The notes: a model not told the origin generated them from the letters alone. A DNA stretch of 64,000 nt from Candidatus Methylacidiphilales bacterium (GCA_028713655.1 JAQTNW010000008.1:1-64000); one strand, 5' to 3'; positions 45,313 to 54,687 are shown, counted from the first letter of the stretch. Translations and numbers: made by a program.

Positions 45313-46213
45313 TGCCTGGCAACAAGATTTTTTTCAGCCTGCGCATGCCTTCGCCATAAAATCGGTCCCGAACCGCTCCGACATAGTGGCGGGCAATGGC
45401 TCCGGGTCGGGCATTCCAAGCCAGCGAAACTTCGTATTCCGCAGGCAGCAGCCCTCCTCGCCCGTAACGAGAAGCGCAGAGAGCAAAGAGCGTTTGTTCC
45501 ACCCGCCACAGGTTGTCCTGCAACATCGGCGTGCGCGCGAGGCATTCTTCGCAAAATGCAAGATCAATAGCATGTCGGTAGATCAAGCAGACGCCGCTGT
45601 TGACTTTCGGCCAGAGTTTTATTCCCCACACTGCTTCCGCTTCCTTTGGATCAACCAACGAGGCTTCCTCCACATCCTGGTTAAACCAGCACCCCTCGGA
45701 TCCTTCATCCACCCAACGCAGCATCTCGGCCGGTTTTGAAAAAAAGAGCACGTCTGCATCCAGCAGGATAATTCGCTCCTGCTCCGCAAGGACAGGAACA
45801 TCAAAAATTTTCCGCCCCAAGGGATGGCGCGTGCGGTATTGGCGGCATAATGGAAACTGGGCCAGAACCGTTGCCATCCGATCGTCCGCTTCCGCTCTTT
45901 CAACCAAACGCGACTTGGTAAAAGCCTGCAAATAACGGGTGGTCTCGCTGCGGTCCAAAGTCCCATCATCGTGCAGTACCACTTCCCAATTGCGTCCGGT
46001 CCAGGCAAACCAACTGGCCAGCATCCAGCGGGCCAGGCGAAACTGTTCCCGCCCGGTAAAAACATGGACGGCCACCGGCTGTAGCGGATGCTTCGCATTG
46101 TGATTTTTCCAGCCCTTCATGCGGCCGCAAACCTGATAGTCGTGCCAGGTCGCGCTCCATCCGCGGGCCCAGTCCCTCCGGAACAACCACCAAAGCCGTC
46201 CGGGACGAATCAT
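45281..46213 (-). CDS. GT8-like/nucleotide-diphospho-sugar transferase
   Basis: 310 aa from the ATG at 46213, in ATGA overlap with the GT-C-like gene. A GT-A-type fold is suggested by WEVVLHDDGTLDRSET, ERIILLDADVLFFSKPAEML (DXD in a DADVLF strand) and the acceptor-side segment PKVNSGVCLIYRHAIDLAFC. The N-terminal MIRPGRLWWLFRRDWARG is shared with the gene at 48979-49629, so the two are paralogues. The family is not recognised with certainty; a GT8-like retaining transferase is the best label. Cytoplasmic, no membrane segment. Confidence 0.7.
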   Translation of the reverse strand: MIRPGRLWWLFRRDWARGWSATWHDYQVCGRMKGWKNHNAKHPLQPVAVHVFTGREQFRLARWMLASWFAWTGRNWEVVLHDDGTLDRSETTRYLQAFTKSRLVERAEADDRMATVLAQFPLCRQYRTRHPLGRKIFDVPVLAEQERIILLDADVLFFSKPAEMLRWVDEGSEGCWFNQDVEEASLVDPKEAEAVWGIKLWPKVNSGVCLIYRHAIDLAFCEECLARTPMLQDNLWRVEQTLFALCASRYGRGGLLPAEYEVSLAWNARPGAIARHYVGAVRDRFYGEGMRRLKKILLPGNGTNSHHGRA

Positions 46214-47688
46214 GGATGCCCGGACCCGTCTTTTTTGGCAAACACCAGATAACAACTGTTCTCGTAGCTCAATTGGAGGCGGTTCGCAAACAAGTCTTTC
46301 AAATACGCATCCAATTTCGGGTCTGATGGCTTTGCTTTCGCAGCTCCCTTTCTTACCACGATCAGGTCCGGGATTTTTCCGGTATAATATCCATAGAAAA
46401 AGTCGTCCTTTAGATTGGACCGGAATCCGTTGCTGAAACCAAATTCCGGGCCGGCACTGATAATCCTGCCCTCATCCTGGGCATCCACCATGCGCGATAC
46501 CGGCAAATAGAGATTGCTGTAATAATCTGCTCGCACTTTGTGCGCAACAATGGATAACTGACATATCAAAAGAGCCGCAACCAGCCCGCAGGCCGCAATC
46601 CTTCCACCCTTCCAATTCCAAAGTTCCACTGCAAAACCCGCCAAAAGCAGGGCATACAGCGGCAGGATTTGCGGCATGTGGTAGTCGGATTTCAGCGTGA
46701 TAAGAAAGGCCATCCCTGCAAATTCAATCGCCCACAATCCGGGTAACAGCCCCTCGGCGAGCCTGCGTCGGTGTAAAAAGATCCACCAAGCTCCGGCAAC
46801 GCCGCCCGAGTAAACCAGGAAAATTATCAGTCCGGAAAGAGCCTTTACATGACCTGAAATATCTACCCCGTAAAGCGGCAAATAACGCACTGCGATTTCA
46901 CCGGCCAATGCCGTCAATGGGTTGAGGTCCGGTGCCGACGTTTTTTCACCGAATTGTTCCAGGAAAACAGGTACATTTTTTGAAATGTAAATCCCCCACA
47001 ACACTCCTCCCGCAAGATATGGAGCAATTGCCGGCAACAACAGGCCGGGGCGCAGTCGCTTCCAATCCAGAATCAACACAAGATACAGCATCCCCAACCA
47101 GCCGATGATTCCAATCGGATTTGTCAATCCCGCCAGTACGATCAGGGTCTGTGACGCAAGCACTGCGTAAGCCAGGTTTCTTTCCCGCAGCAGCAAATAA
47201 ATGGCATAAGCTGAAAAGGAGCAAGCTGCGACCATCATGTCCATTCGGCCGTCCGCAGCATGGTTTAAAAACAGAAAATCGGAAGCCAGCAGAGCGGAAG
47301 CCAGCAAACCAACGGCGCGGCGTCCGCTCACCTTCCAACCAATCATGTAGGTAGCAATCAAACATACCGCTCCCCAGATTACGGACAGGCATCTTTGTTG
47401 CATGAGGCCGAATCCAAGCATTTTGAACCACGCGGCCAAAACGAGGAACCAAACTGGCGGCATCCAATACGTGTACCGGGCAAAGGTTTCATTCGTATGG
47501 TCAGCGGGTTCATAAAAGTCAGTCACGAGGCCGTGCCCATGCAGCAAATTGTAGGCAGGATTGGCTACAAAAGCCTCATCGATCCAGGGCAGCTTGGTTC
47601 GCGCCATCGCACCTGCGGCTATTGCATAATAAGCCAGCACCAGCAGGAGAGGCCAAGTTCGCCGGAACTTGTGAAACAGTTTAATCAT
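46210..47688 (-). CDS. GT-C-like membrane glycosyltransferase (PMT/ArnT type)
   Basis: 492 aa from the ATG at 47688, coupled by ATGA to the preceding GT2 gene. About ten transmembrane segments; the first extracytoplasmic loop carries the Asp37-Glu38 pair (LPWIDEAFVANPAYNLLHGH) typical of the GT39/GT83 clan, where an acidic residue binds the lipid-phosphate sugar donor. The C-terminal soluble part (about 400-492) is short. It may add a sugar from a polyprenyl-phosphate donor at the periplasmic face; the DPM1-like gene at 42222 could supply that donor. Confidence 0.82.
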   Translation of the reverse strand: MIKLFHKFRRTWPLLLVLAYYAIAAGAMARTKLPWIDEAFVANPAYNLLHGHGLVTDFYEPADHTNETFARYTYWMPPVWFLVLAAWFKMLGFGLMQQRCLSVIWGAVCLIATYMIGWKVSGRRAVGLLASALLASDFLFLNHAADGRMDMMVAACSFSAYAIYLLLRERNLAYAVLASQTLIVLAGLTNPIGIIGWLGMLYLVLILDWKRLRPGLLLPAIAPYLAGGVLWGIYISKNVPVFLEQFGEKTSAPDLNPLTALAGEIAVRYLPLYGVDISGHVKALSGLIIFLVYSGGVAGAWWIFLHRRRLAEGLLPGLWAIEFAGMAFLITLKSDYHMPQILPLYALLLAGFAVELWNWKGGRIAACGLVAALLICQLSIVAHKVRADYYSNLYLPVSRMVDAQDEGRIISAGPEFGFSNGFRSNLKDDFFYGYYTGKIPDLIVVRKGAAKAKPSDPKLDAYLKDLFANRLQLSYENSCYLVFAKKDGSGHP

Positions 47689-48617
47689 ACAGGTGTGCCC
47701 AATGCTTGTTTTCGTGGAATGAAACAACGGCGCATGGCCCCAAGCCAGGGTCGGAACCAAAGTTGGGAAGGGTTACTGAAGGCCGAACGCAGCAATAAGT
47801 CAAGGGCCTTGCCGGAAACCCCTTGTTGATGGAGATAAACCGCTTTGCGGGCAATGATTTGTTTCTTTTCAAATCGCAACTCCTGTTTCAGCCGGGCTTG
47901 TTCTTCTATTGTTAGAAGCGACAGGTAGGTTTCGGCAATCTGAATTTCGTCCTCCCGGAATCCATACGCCATGCCGGCCCCTGAGGTTTTGCTGGTATCA
48001 TGCCAGCGCCAACGCCCCAGAATTTCGGGTATAAGCCGTGGGGTTATGTTTTTTTGGAAAACACAGCGGGCGTAGTACTCGATGTCCATGGAATAATGCA
48101 GGTGCTCATTCAGATCGCCAATCTCTTCAAATAGGCCACGACGCATAAAGGATGCCACCGAGCATGGAAAGACATAGGGATACGGGCGATTCCAGGGGGT
48201 TAAAAAGTCCGATTTATGGTCCGGTAAATGGGCGTCAATCCGGCCTATAATTTCTTCCCCGCAAAATATTTCTGCCACGCCACCCAGCCAGCACAACGAG
48301 GGATCGGACATCAAATCAACAACGGTACGCAGGGCCCCGGGACTCAGCAAATCATCGCTGTTCAAATAGCTCCATACTTCGCCGCTCATGCGGTGGAGGC
48401 CTTTGTTGATGGCATGCGCCTGGCCACGGTCGGGTTCGCTGCACCAGAAAGCCAGATGCCTTTCATATTTCCTTAGAATATCAATACTTCCGTCCGTGCT
48501 GCCACCGTCAATGACCAACAATTCCAAATCGGCATGGCCCTGCTCCAGAACGGACAGCAATGTCTGCTCCAGATACGCCGCTGTTTGATAGCTTGGAATG
48601 ATGACGCTGATGCGCAT
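47685..48617 (-). CDS. GT2-family glycosyltransferase (intact member of a duplicated pair)
   Basis: 310 aa. MRISVIIPSYQTAAYLEQTL, VIDGGSTDG (Asp37-Gly43) and the NSDD site at 86-89 are typical of GT2 enzymes of O-antigen loci; RGLFEEIGDLNEHLHYSMDI provides the acceptor/base region. The first 60 residues are nearly identical to those of the frameshifted gene at 50797-51718, and the DNA is also highly similar there, so the two derive from a recent duplication or gene conversion. The stop overlaps the next ATG. Confidence 0.92.
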   Translation of the reverse strand: MRISVIIPSYQTAAYLEQTLLSVLEQGHADLELLVIDGGSTDGSIDILRKYERHLAFWCSEPDRGQAHAINKGLHRMSGEVWSYLNSDDLLSPGALRTVVDLMSDPSLCWLGGVAEIFCGEEIIGRIDAHLPDHKSDFLTPWNRPYPYVFPCSVASFMRRGLFEEIGDLNEHLHYSMDIEYYARCVFQKNITPRLIPEILGRWRWHDTSKTSGAGMAYGFREDEIQIAETYLSLLTIEEQARLKQELRFEKKQIIARKAVYLHQQGVSGKALDLLLRSAFSNPSQLWFRPWLGAMRRCFIPRKQALGTPV

Positions 48618-48626
48618 GCCGCTCTT

Positions 48627-49001
48627 TCAAATGCCGCTCATATGATCCGCCAATTGCAGAAGCTGCTCCGTGTCGATACTGTAATCAAACTCATGAGGAT
48701 CCGTATGCGGAGCCGCCACCTGGCTTCCGATCAAATATCCGTAATGCACCTGCGCCAGGTTGGCGATGGCCCATTGACAGACATTGACGGATGACTCGGA
48801 AAAAAGTTCGATGGCTCGCGCACCTTTGGGGCAAAAAACCAGGTTGAACATGCTGGAACCGTTTGGCCCAATCACCCAGTCCGCCTCGGCAAAAACACCC
48901 ACTTGTTCTTCAAGCTTCAAATCTTCCAGCGCCACTGTCTTAAAACCAAGCCCTTCCAGGGTTCGGGCAATTTCGTCCTCATTGACAATCCAGCGCCGGG
49001 C
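48627..49001 (-). pseudogene. GT61-type glycosyltransferase remnant (C-terminal part)
   Basis: The last 125 codons of a GT61/capsule-biosynthesis-type protein: RRWIVNEDEIARTLEGLGF, VFAEADWVIGPNGSSMFNLV (the conserved PHG/PNG loop) and KGARAIELFSE. There is no start and no N-terminal domain. Upstream the frame runs into the 3' end of a GT8-like gene that is itself cut short, so a deletion between two glycosyltransferase genes created the junction near 48980-49010. An in-frame GTG at 48935 could initiate a 102-aa fragment, but such a fragment would lack the donor-binding half. Confidence 0.7.
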
Positions 49002-49629
49002 GATACAGCAGGCAGATGCCGCTGTTGGCTTGGGGCCAGAGTTTCACGCTGAACTTTGCTTCAGCCTCTGCCGGGCTGACCAACAAGGCATCCTGGGCGT
49101 CCCGGTTGAACCGGCATTCCTCCGAGCCACTATCCACCCACTGTAGAATTTCCACCGGCTTCTGGAAAAACAAAACGTCGCTGTCCAAAAGAATGAAGCG
49201 CTGCTCCTTGCAATAAAAGGGGACATCAAAAATCTTCCTGGCAAGGGGATGTTGCTTCCGGTACGTGGCGCAATGCGGATACGTCCGCAGGACAGGCTCC
49301 ATGCCCGCATCTGACTCAAGCAAGGGTACCACGCTAAAATGCGGAAACATCGCATGAAGCCGGCTGATGATTTCCGGTGTGAGCGTGCCATCATCGTGCA
49401 ACACGATCTTCCAACTCCTTTCTGTAAAGTGAGTCCAGCTTGCCAGCATCCAGCAGGTCAGCAGCCAGGTTTCCCTGCCTGTCAGTACGCAAACCGGTAC
49501 CTCCGCGAGGGGATAACCGGGATGTTTCCAAAGGAGGATTTTTTTGCTGGTGACATGGTCATGCCATGCCGCCCGCCCTCCGCGTTTGCAATCCCGCTGA
49601 ATCCACCACCATAACCGGCCTGGCCTCAT
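48979..49629 (-). CDS. Truncated GT8-like glycosyltransferase
   Basis: 216 aa from the ATG at 49629 (MRPGRLWWWIQRDCKRGGRA). It parallels the 310-aa paralogue at 45281-46213: WKIVLHDDGTLTPEIIS, QRFILLDSDVLFFQKPVEIL (DXD) and QANSGICLLYRPALDCQ. It stops at the residue corresponding to about position 205 of the paralogue, losing roughly a third of the domain. The DXD site remains, but the acceptor half is gone, so activity is doubtful. The GT61 remnant follows directly in another frame. Confidence 0.65.
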   Translation of the reverse strand: MRPGRLWWWIQRDCKRGGRAAWHDHVTSKKILLWKHPGYPLAEVPVCVLTGRETWLLTCWMLASWTHFTERSWKIVLHDDGTLTPEIISRLHAMFPHFSVVPLLESDAGMEPVLRTYPHCATYRKQHPLARKIFDVPFYCKEQRFILLDSDVLFFQKPVEILQWVDSGSEECRFNRDAQDALLVSPAEAEAKFSVKLWPQANSGICLLYRPALDCQ

Positions 49630-49657
49630 GTTCCTAACTATGTAATCATGCGGTTTG

Positions 49658-50800
49658 CTATCGGCGAATCCCCAAAGCTGCCAGCGTCTCGGCCAATCTT
49701 GCCGGATCGATATTAAAATCAGCATGCTTGGGGTCGCCTTCTACAGCGGGGAAGGCAAGACACGCATAGGCCAAATCCAAACGGCTGGCGATTCCCCAAT
49801 AAGCCATGTCCGAGTACCCGCTAGGAAAGCACTCGACAACCGTGGTTCCGGTCTTGCAAAAGGCCAGATTGGCCAGCGCGGCGCCATGCGAAGCCACGAT
49901 GGCCCCAGCCTCGGCAAAGAGCGCGGCTTGTTCCCTGACGCTGAGGCCGTTCATAAGAATCTTTTCAAATCCAAGCGGTTTTAGTGCCGTAAAAACCTCC
50001 GCATCGTTCAAGACCCTGCGGGTTGGCGCGTCGCCCCGGCTGATATAGAGGCGTTTTTTTCGTGTTTCTGAAACCGGGCGCGTAAAGGCCTTTTGCAAAA
50101 ATTCAAAGATCCAGCGCGGCCGAAATGCCGAGGTCAGTGGGGATAAGGCGACAAACTTTTCCAAACTCAAATACTCCCCCGTCTGTTCCAGTGAGATTAT
50201 CCGATCCGGACTGATATTAAATACCTCAAGAGTGTCCGTCACAAACGGTGTCAGTGCGTTGACCAAAAATTTGTCGATGCTGCTGAAAAGGCCCGCCTCC
50301 CGGAGTACATGTATTTTGGGCAGGCAATCCAGGAGCCAGTGGCAGTAGTTTTTTCCGTCGCCCAGGCATGTGAGATCGGCGATCGTTCCGCGCAAATGCA
50401 ATGGTTTGGGCAGGCGCCACTTGCCCGCCTTTCCATCCCTGTAGAATTCATCCGCGTTGTAGAGTCGAAAAATCAGGTCGCTGACCGGATTGCCGTCGGC
50501 TGCAAAGACGGCATTGGGTTGCCAGGGCCTGAACCAAAGGCGCGCACCGGGCATGACGGCGGCAAAAACCGCCGGGAATATTTCTCGCTCCCATTGCATA
50601 ACATTGTAATTATAACCAAAATCTGGGTAGTTCATCCGATTGACCACTTCCTCAGGTTCCCGAAGCCGCACATAGGCCGCGCCAATTTGGGAGCTGTTCC
50701 TTTGGAACCAGTCTGCAGTTGTATTGTAAGCTGTAAAATCCAGGGGTTGCGGTTTCCTGCGAAATAATCCGGCGCCGGTCTGCAGTAGCTTCACAATCAT
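49658..50800 (-). CDS. GT61-family glycosyltransferase (capsular polysaccharide type, DUF563)
   Basis: 380 aa from the ATG at 50800, coupled by ATGA to the GT2 gene; residues further up overlap it and are not GT-like. GT61 landmarks: NYCHWLLDCLPKIHVLREAG (the HW(L)LD motif), KKRLYISRGDAPTRRVLNDA, ALFAEAGAIVASHGAALANL (conserved HGA loop) and TVVECFPSGYS. This family includes beta-1,2-xylosyl- and O-GlcNAc-transferases in eukaryotes and many capsule enzymes in bacteria. Intact here, in contrast to the remnant copy downstream. Confidence 0.9.
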   Translation of the reverse strand: MIVKLLQTGAGLFRRKPQPLDFTAYNTTADWFQRNSSQIGAAYVRLREPEEVVNRMNYPDFGYNYNVMQWEREIFPAVFAAVMPGARLWFRPWQPNAVFAADGNPVSDLIFRLYNADEFYRDGKAGKWRLPKPLHLRGTIADLTCLGDGKNYCHWLLDCLPKIHVLREAGLFSSIDKFLVNALTPFVTDTLEVFNISPDRIISLEQTGEYLSLEKFVALSPLTSAFRPRWIFEFLQKAFTRPVSETRKKRLYISRGDAPTRRVLNDAEVFTALKPLGFEKILMNGLSVREQAALFAEAGAIVASHGAALANLAFCKTGTTVVECFPSGYSDMAYWGIASRLDLAYACLAFPAVEGDPKHADFNIDPARLAETLAALGIRR

Positions 50801-51718
50801 AGTCCGCCTTTTTGCAGGCTCATTGTTCGGCGCAGAGCGCCCAACCACGGCCGGTTGCAAGCCAGATCGGGATAGCGCAGCAAGCCTTTCGCCAATTTGC
50901 CGAAGGCTTTCAATTTTTGCCGGCATTGCAGCAAATACATGGCTTCGCGCGGCACAAGCATGCGGCGCTCCCTCTGCAGTTCCTTTTCCAGTTGGCTGCG
51001 TTCCGCGTCAGGCAGGCGTGGCGCATACCTTTCCGCAATCCGTATTTCATCCTGTCGAAACCCCCAGGCGATGCCTGATTTGATGGTCTTGGAATCCGCA
51101 TGGAAGCGCCAGGCGGCCAGCTTTTCCGGAACCAACGTCTGTACCAGTCCGCATGCGAGCACAGCCCGCGCGTAGTACTCCATGTCCATCGAATAATGAT
51201 ACGTTTCATCCAAGCCGCCCGAGCTTTTCGTAAACCGAGCGCCGCATAAAGCAGGCGTCGGAAAAGGGGAAAAGATAGGAATGTGAGCGGCCCCACGGGC
51301 GCAGGTACTCGGATGCTGTCCTTGCCGGAACGGGTACAATTTCACCACACACCCCATTGGAGGCAAAAGTGTCGGCAGTACCGGAGATCCAGACTATAGA
51401 GGGATCTTTGAAATAATGTTCCACCGTTTGCAGGAAGCCAGGCAGCAGGATGTCATCACTGTTCAGATACATCCATGCGTCCCCGGTCATTTTTTGAAGG
51501 CCCTTGTTGATGGCATGTGTCTGGCCCCGATCCGGTTCGCTGACCCAGAAGGCCAGATGCTTTTCATATTTTCTCAGGATATCAATACTCCCGTCCGTGC
51601 TCCCGCCATCAATGACCAGCAATTCCAAATCCGGATATTTCTGTTCCAAAACGGACAGCAGGGTTTCCTCCAGATAAGCGGCTGTTTGATAGCTGGGAAT
51701 GATGACGCTGATGCGCAT
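50797..51718 (-). pseudogene. GT2-family glycosyltransferase with single-base frameshift
   Basis: The 5' frame (51718 to 51206) encodes MRISVIIPSYQTAAYLEETL, VIDGGSTDG, NSDD and ends ...YEKLGRLG. The continuation lies one frame away (GLDETYHYSMDMEYYARAVL, to 50797) and matches the intact paralogue at 47685-48617 (DLNEHLHYSMDIEYYARCVF). The shift falls at the CCC run near 51218-51220 (plus strand): removing one base restores a protein of about 306 aa. Either a recent inactivating indel or a sequencing error in a short homopolymer. The 3' half still ends in an ATGA overlap with the GT61 gene. Confidence 0.85.
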
Positions 51719-51774
51719 GGCGTTTGAAAATGCGGATTACAGCCCCGCTGCTGCCTGGAAGATCCGGGTTGTTG

Positions 51775-52869
51775 TCATATCAGTTCCCGATACACAGCCA
51801 AGGTTGCGGCGATTGACTTTTCCAGTTGAAACTCCGGCGAGCGCATTCTTCCCAGAGTTTTCAACTCCTCGCGTAATTCGTTTTCTTCAGCTAGCTTTCG
51901 CAGGGAAAGATACAATGACTCTTCGTTATTTTCCGCAAAGAACAAGGCGGCATTGCCGGCGACCTCCCTGAAGGGCGCGATGTCCGACGCAAGTACTGGC
52001 GTTCCACAGGCAAATGCCTCGAGGATGGGGAAGCCGAAACCTTCCCAGCGAGAAGTTAGAACAAGGGCCAGCGCATCGCTATAAAGCTGTGCAAGATCCT
52101 GTTCGGATAAAAAACCAAGATGCTCCATTCCTTCCAGCAGTCCGGCTTGTGCGAGTTCGGCCTGTTCTTCCGTGGAAAACGGCTGGCCCGCGAGTTTAAG
52201 GATTGTTTCCGGATAAGCGGCGTGGAAGCGGGCAAAGGCGCGGGCAAGCAGTTTGAAATTTTTGTATCCTTTCCTGTACCCGACGTACAAAAAATAGGGC
52301 CGGGATTTTACACCGTCTGTTTTCCGCAATGGAGGCAGTTGGGGCGTGCCATGCAGAACAACCCGGGTTTTGCATTCCAACCCAGGATAATAGTTTGACA
52401 GGTCCTGCCGGGTTGACTGGGAAATGCAGATGATGGCGTCCGCGCTGTCCAAAGCCGCCCGTTTCGCCTTTTGCAAACGCCCGTCAGGATCTGTTTCCGG
52501 AAACCGCTCATGAATACAATCATGCACGGTAACAACCCGACACCCGTGGAATTCCTTGAAAGGGACATTCCGGAGTGTTTGGTAATAGGTAAAATGGACG
52601 ATCTGATTTATTTCGGCCTGTGCCAATCCTGTGAGAAACCGTTTTTCGCGCCACATTTGCAAGCGTCCGGGCATCCAGCGATTCCACCGGTACGAACAGG
52701 GTTTGGCATTCGGCCAGCGAAGCGCAGCGTCCCTGCAGTTTGCATTGTCGAGCAGTGTCACGCGAGCTTCCGCTTTTAAACTGATGCCGGAAATCAACTG
52801 ATGAAAATACCTGGAGACGCCGCCCCGGGGCGAATGGTCAAAAACATACCCTTCATAAAGGACGTTCAT
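51775..52869 (-). CDS. GT4-family glycosyltransferase
   Basis: 364 aa from the ATG at 52869, in ATGA overlap with the FkbM gene. Features: VLYEGYVFDHSPRGGVSRYF (glycine loop), VVTVHDCIHERFPE, YVGYRKGYKNFKLLARAFAR (donor site) and TSRWEGFGFPILEAFACGTP with an intact EX7E. This resembles mannosyl- or rhamnosyl-transferases of O-antigen loci. Sugar unknown. Confidence 0.91.
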   Translation of the reverse strand: MNVLYEGYVFDHSPRGGVSRYFHQLISGISLKAEARVTLLDNANCRDAALRWPNAKPCSYRWNRWMPGRLQMWREKRFLTGLAQAEINQIVHFTYYQTLRNVPFKEFHGCRVVTVHDCIHERFPETDPDGRLQKAKRAALDSADAIICISQSTRQDLSNYYPGLECKTRVVLHGTPQLPPLRKTDGVKSRPYFLYVGYRKGYKNFKLLARAFARFHAAYPETILKLAGQPFSTEEQAELAQAGLLEGMEHLGFLSEQDLAQLYSDALALVLTSRWEGFGFPILEAFACGTPVLASDIAPFREVAGNAALFFAENNEESLYLSLRKLAEENELREELKTLGRMRSPEFQLEKSIAATLAVYRELI

Positions 52870-53687
52870 AGGTTTTTGCGTTCTGCGAAGATGTTCAAAG
52901 CCATTTCGATTCCATCCCAATCGGGACGTTTGACAAAGGGTTGTGAGACAATGCAGTTGGATTGGATAAAGGCGTCAAAACCAGCCGTTTCCAGAATATC
53001 CAATAATTCGCGCAGCCGGGTCGGCTGGTCTTTGAACCGGTGATATTCCACAAAAAGCCGTTCCACACGGTTGAGCTGGCCGCGGCATTCCTGCAACACA
53101 TCGATTTCTTTCCCCTCGATATCCAGCTTTAACAGGTCAATGGGCTCATTCAGGCGGGAGGAAAGCAAAACCTGTTGGACTTCAACCTGTCCGGCAGTTT
53201 TACTGTCTGACAATCTGCCGGCCGCGCCGCCGCGCGGATCGAAACGCCCGGAGCCTTTTTCATCCGACAGGGCGGCGGCCACCACTTCCACATCCGTCAA
53301 ATCGAAGCTTTGGAGATTTTCCTCCAATACAAGGAGCAGTCCAGGGTCGGGTTCAAAAGCCGTGATCCTGGCATCCGGGTAAAGCTTTTTCCAATAGATG
53401 CAAGCCAGGCCTATGTTCGCCCCTGCGTCAAGAATCCGGGGACAAGGAGAGGGGCTTGAAAAGCGGTAGTATTCGTTTTCGAATATTTCCTCGTACATTG
53501 TCAAAAAAGATGCGGGATCCGTGATTTGGAGGGGCTTCCCCAGCAAGCCTGTAGTCATTTGAAGATTTCGCGGGCTGCGGCGCAAGCGCTCCACTTCACG
53601 GACACGGCGGCGATAGGGCGGATTGCGCAACCGTTTCCACCACTCATGCGCGCGAAGAAATTCTTTCAAACTGTATTTAAGTTCCAT
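52866..53687 (-). CDS. FkbM-family methyltransferase
   Basis: 273 aa. SAM-binding motif I ILDAGANIGL at 85-94, the acidic AFEPDPGLLLVLEENL, and the family signature LLKLDIEGKEIDVLQE (185-200) are all present. FkbM-type enzymes O-methylate sugars and polyketides; in glycan loci they often methylate a terminal residue and thereby cap the chain. The start lies 11 nt inside the end of the previous gene. Confidence 0.92.
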   Translation of the reverse strand: MELKYSLKEFLRAHEWWKRLRNPPYRRRVREVERLRRSPRNLQMTTGLLGKPLQITDPASFLTMYEEIFENEYYRFSSPSPCPRILDAGANIGLACIYWKKLYPDARITAFEPDPGLLLVLEENLQSFDLTDVEVVAAALSDEKGSGRFDPRGGAAGRLSDSKTAGQVEVQQVLLSSRLNEPIDLLKLDIEGKEIDVLQECRGQLNRVERLFVEYHRFKDQPTRLRELLDILETAGFDAFIQSNCIVSQPFVKRPDWDGIEMALNIFAERKNL

Positions 53688-54654
53688 GTGTATTCTTATT
53701 TTTTGGAGGCGGGAAAAGACCGTATTTTACCAGCAGATATTTCAATCCTCTTTTCAGTTTGCGCAGAGCGCGGATCGGGAGAGCTTGGGGCTTCCGATAC
53801 CCTGTACCCCAGTGCGTATGAAAAGTATATTCATCCGCTTCGCAATCCACTGTCAGGTTAGGCGGATGGCAAAGTGCCGGGATTTGTCCGGTTTCGAGAT
53901 TTGCAAGCAGTGATTCCGCGCGCGTGTGGGATCCATCCGCCCGGAATCCGAGATTCGTGATCAAATTTTTATCCGGTATGGCGGCAATTCCCTTATGAGA
54001 CCAGCACGCATATTGCCATTGTCCGTCCCAGGTGCAATCGCGCCCCGCATGCAAGCCGTCCAGAATGCGGGTCCAGAATTCTGATTCCGCCGGATTTGGG
54101 CATATTTTTTTCAAATAGCCTCTCTCACGGAGGTCCGGCCAGCTTTTCATTTCGATATCGTAGTGGCGCCAGGCGCGCCGCCATGTCGCCCAACCCCAGA
54201 CATGGGCATATTTCGAAAAATAATAGGAGCCCGTGGAACGGCTGATTCCATTTTGAAAGTTCGAGCCGCCGATATGCATGACTTTTGGCTCATCCCGATA
54301 ATACGCCAGAAGGTCCCGGCAATAACCGAAGAAGGAGGAAGACGGCAGGCAGTCGTCCTCCAGGATAATGGCTTCCTCAACCTGTTCGAAGACCCAGTTG
54401 ATTGCGCCGGAAGGTCCGTATTTGACGCCCAGATTAATATCCGAATACCGTTTCAGAACCCGGCACGGCCAGTCCACTTCCTCAATTATCGCCCTCGACT
54501 CGCGGCATTTGTCCATATCCCCGGGTTTGCCGTCCCGCGGCCCATCGGCAATGACGAGCAAAATTTCAGGGCGCGCTTCGCGAATGCGCTGGAATACCCG
54601 GCGAGTCAAATCCGGGCGGTTAAAAATTATAAAGGCGACTGGAACCGCTCTCAT
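53677..54654 (-). CDS. GT-A-fold glycosyltransferase (GNT-I/GT2-like)
   Basis: About 325 aa from the ATG at 54654 (MRAVPVAFIIFNRPDLTRRV); a TTG seven codons earlier is the only alternative. DXD-like EEAIILEDDCLPSSSFFGYC, KYAHVWGWATWRRAWRHYD and DGQWQYACWSHKGIAAIPD identify the group of sugar-nucleotide-dependent transferases in O-antigen loci that share the WGWATWRRAW motif. Probably cytoplasmic. The C-terminus is strongly basic (LRKLKRGLKYLLVKYG), a possible membrane contact. Confidence 0.82.
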   Translation of the reverse strand: MRAVPVAFIIFNRPDLTRRVFQRIREARPEILLVIADGPRDGKPGDMDKCRESRAIIEEVDWPCRVLKRYSDINLGVKYGPSGAINWVFEQVEEAIILEDDCLPSSSFFGYCRDLLAYYRDEPKVMHIGGSNFQNGISRSTGSYYFSKYAHVWGWATWRRAWRHYDIEMKSWPDLRERGYLKKICPNPAESEFWTRILDGLHAGRDCTWDGQWQYACWSHKGIAAIPDKNLITNLGFRADGSHTRAESLLANLETGQIPALCHPPNLTVDCEADEYTFHTHWGTGYRKPQALPIRALRKLKRGLKYLLVKYGLFPPPKNKNTHGT

Positions 54655-54687
54655 GGAGTGGGAATCATTTCCCAAGGTGACCGTTCA

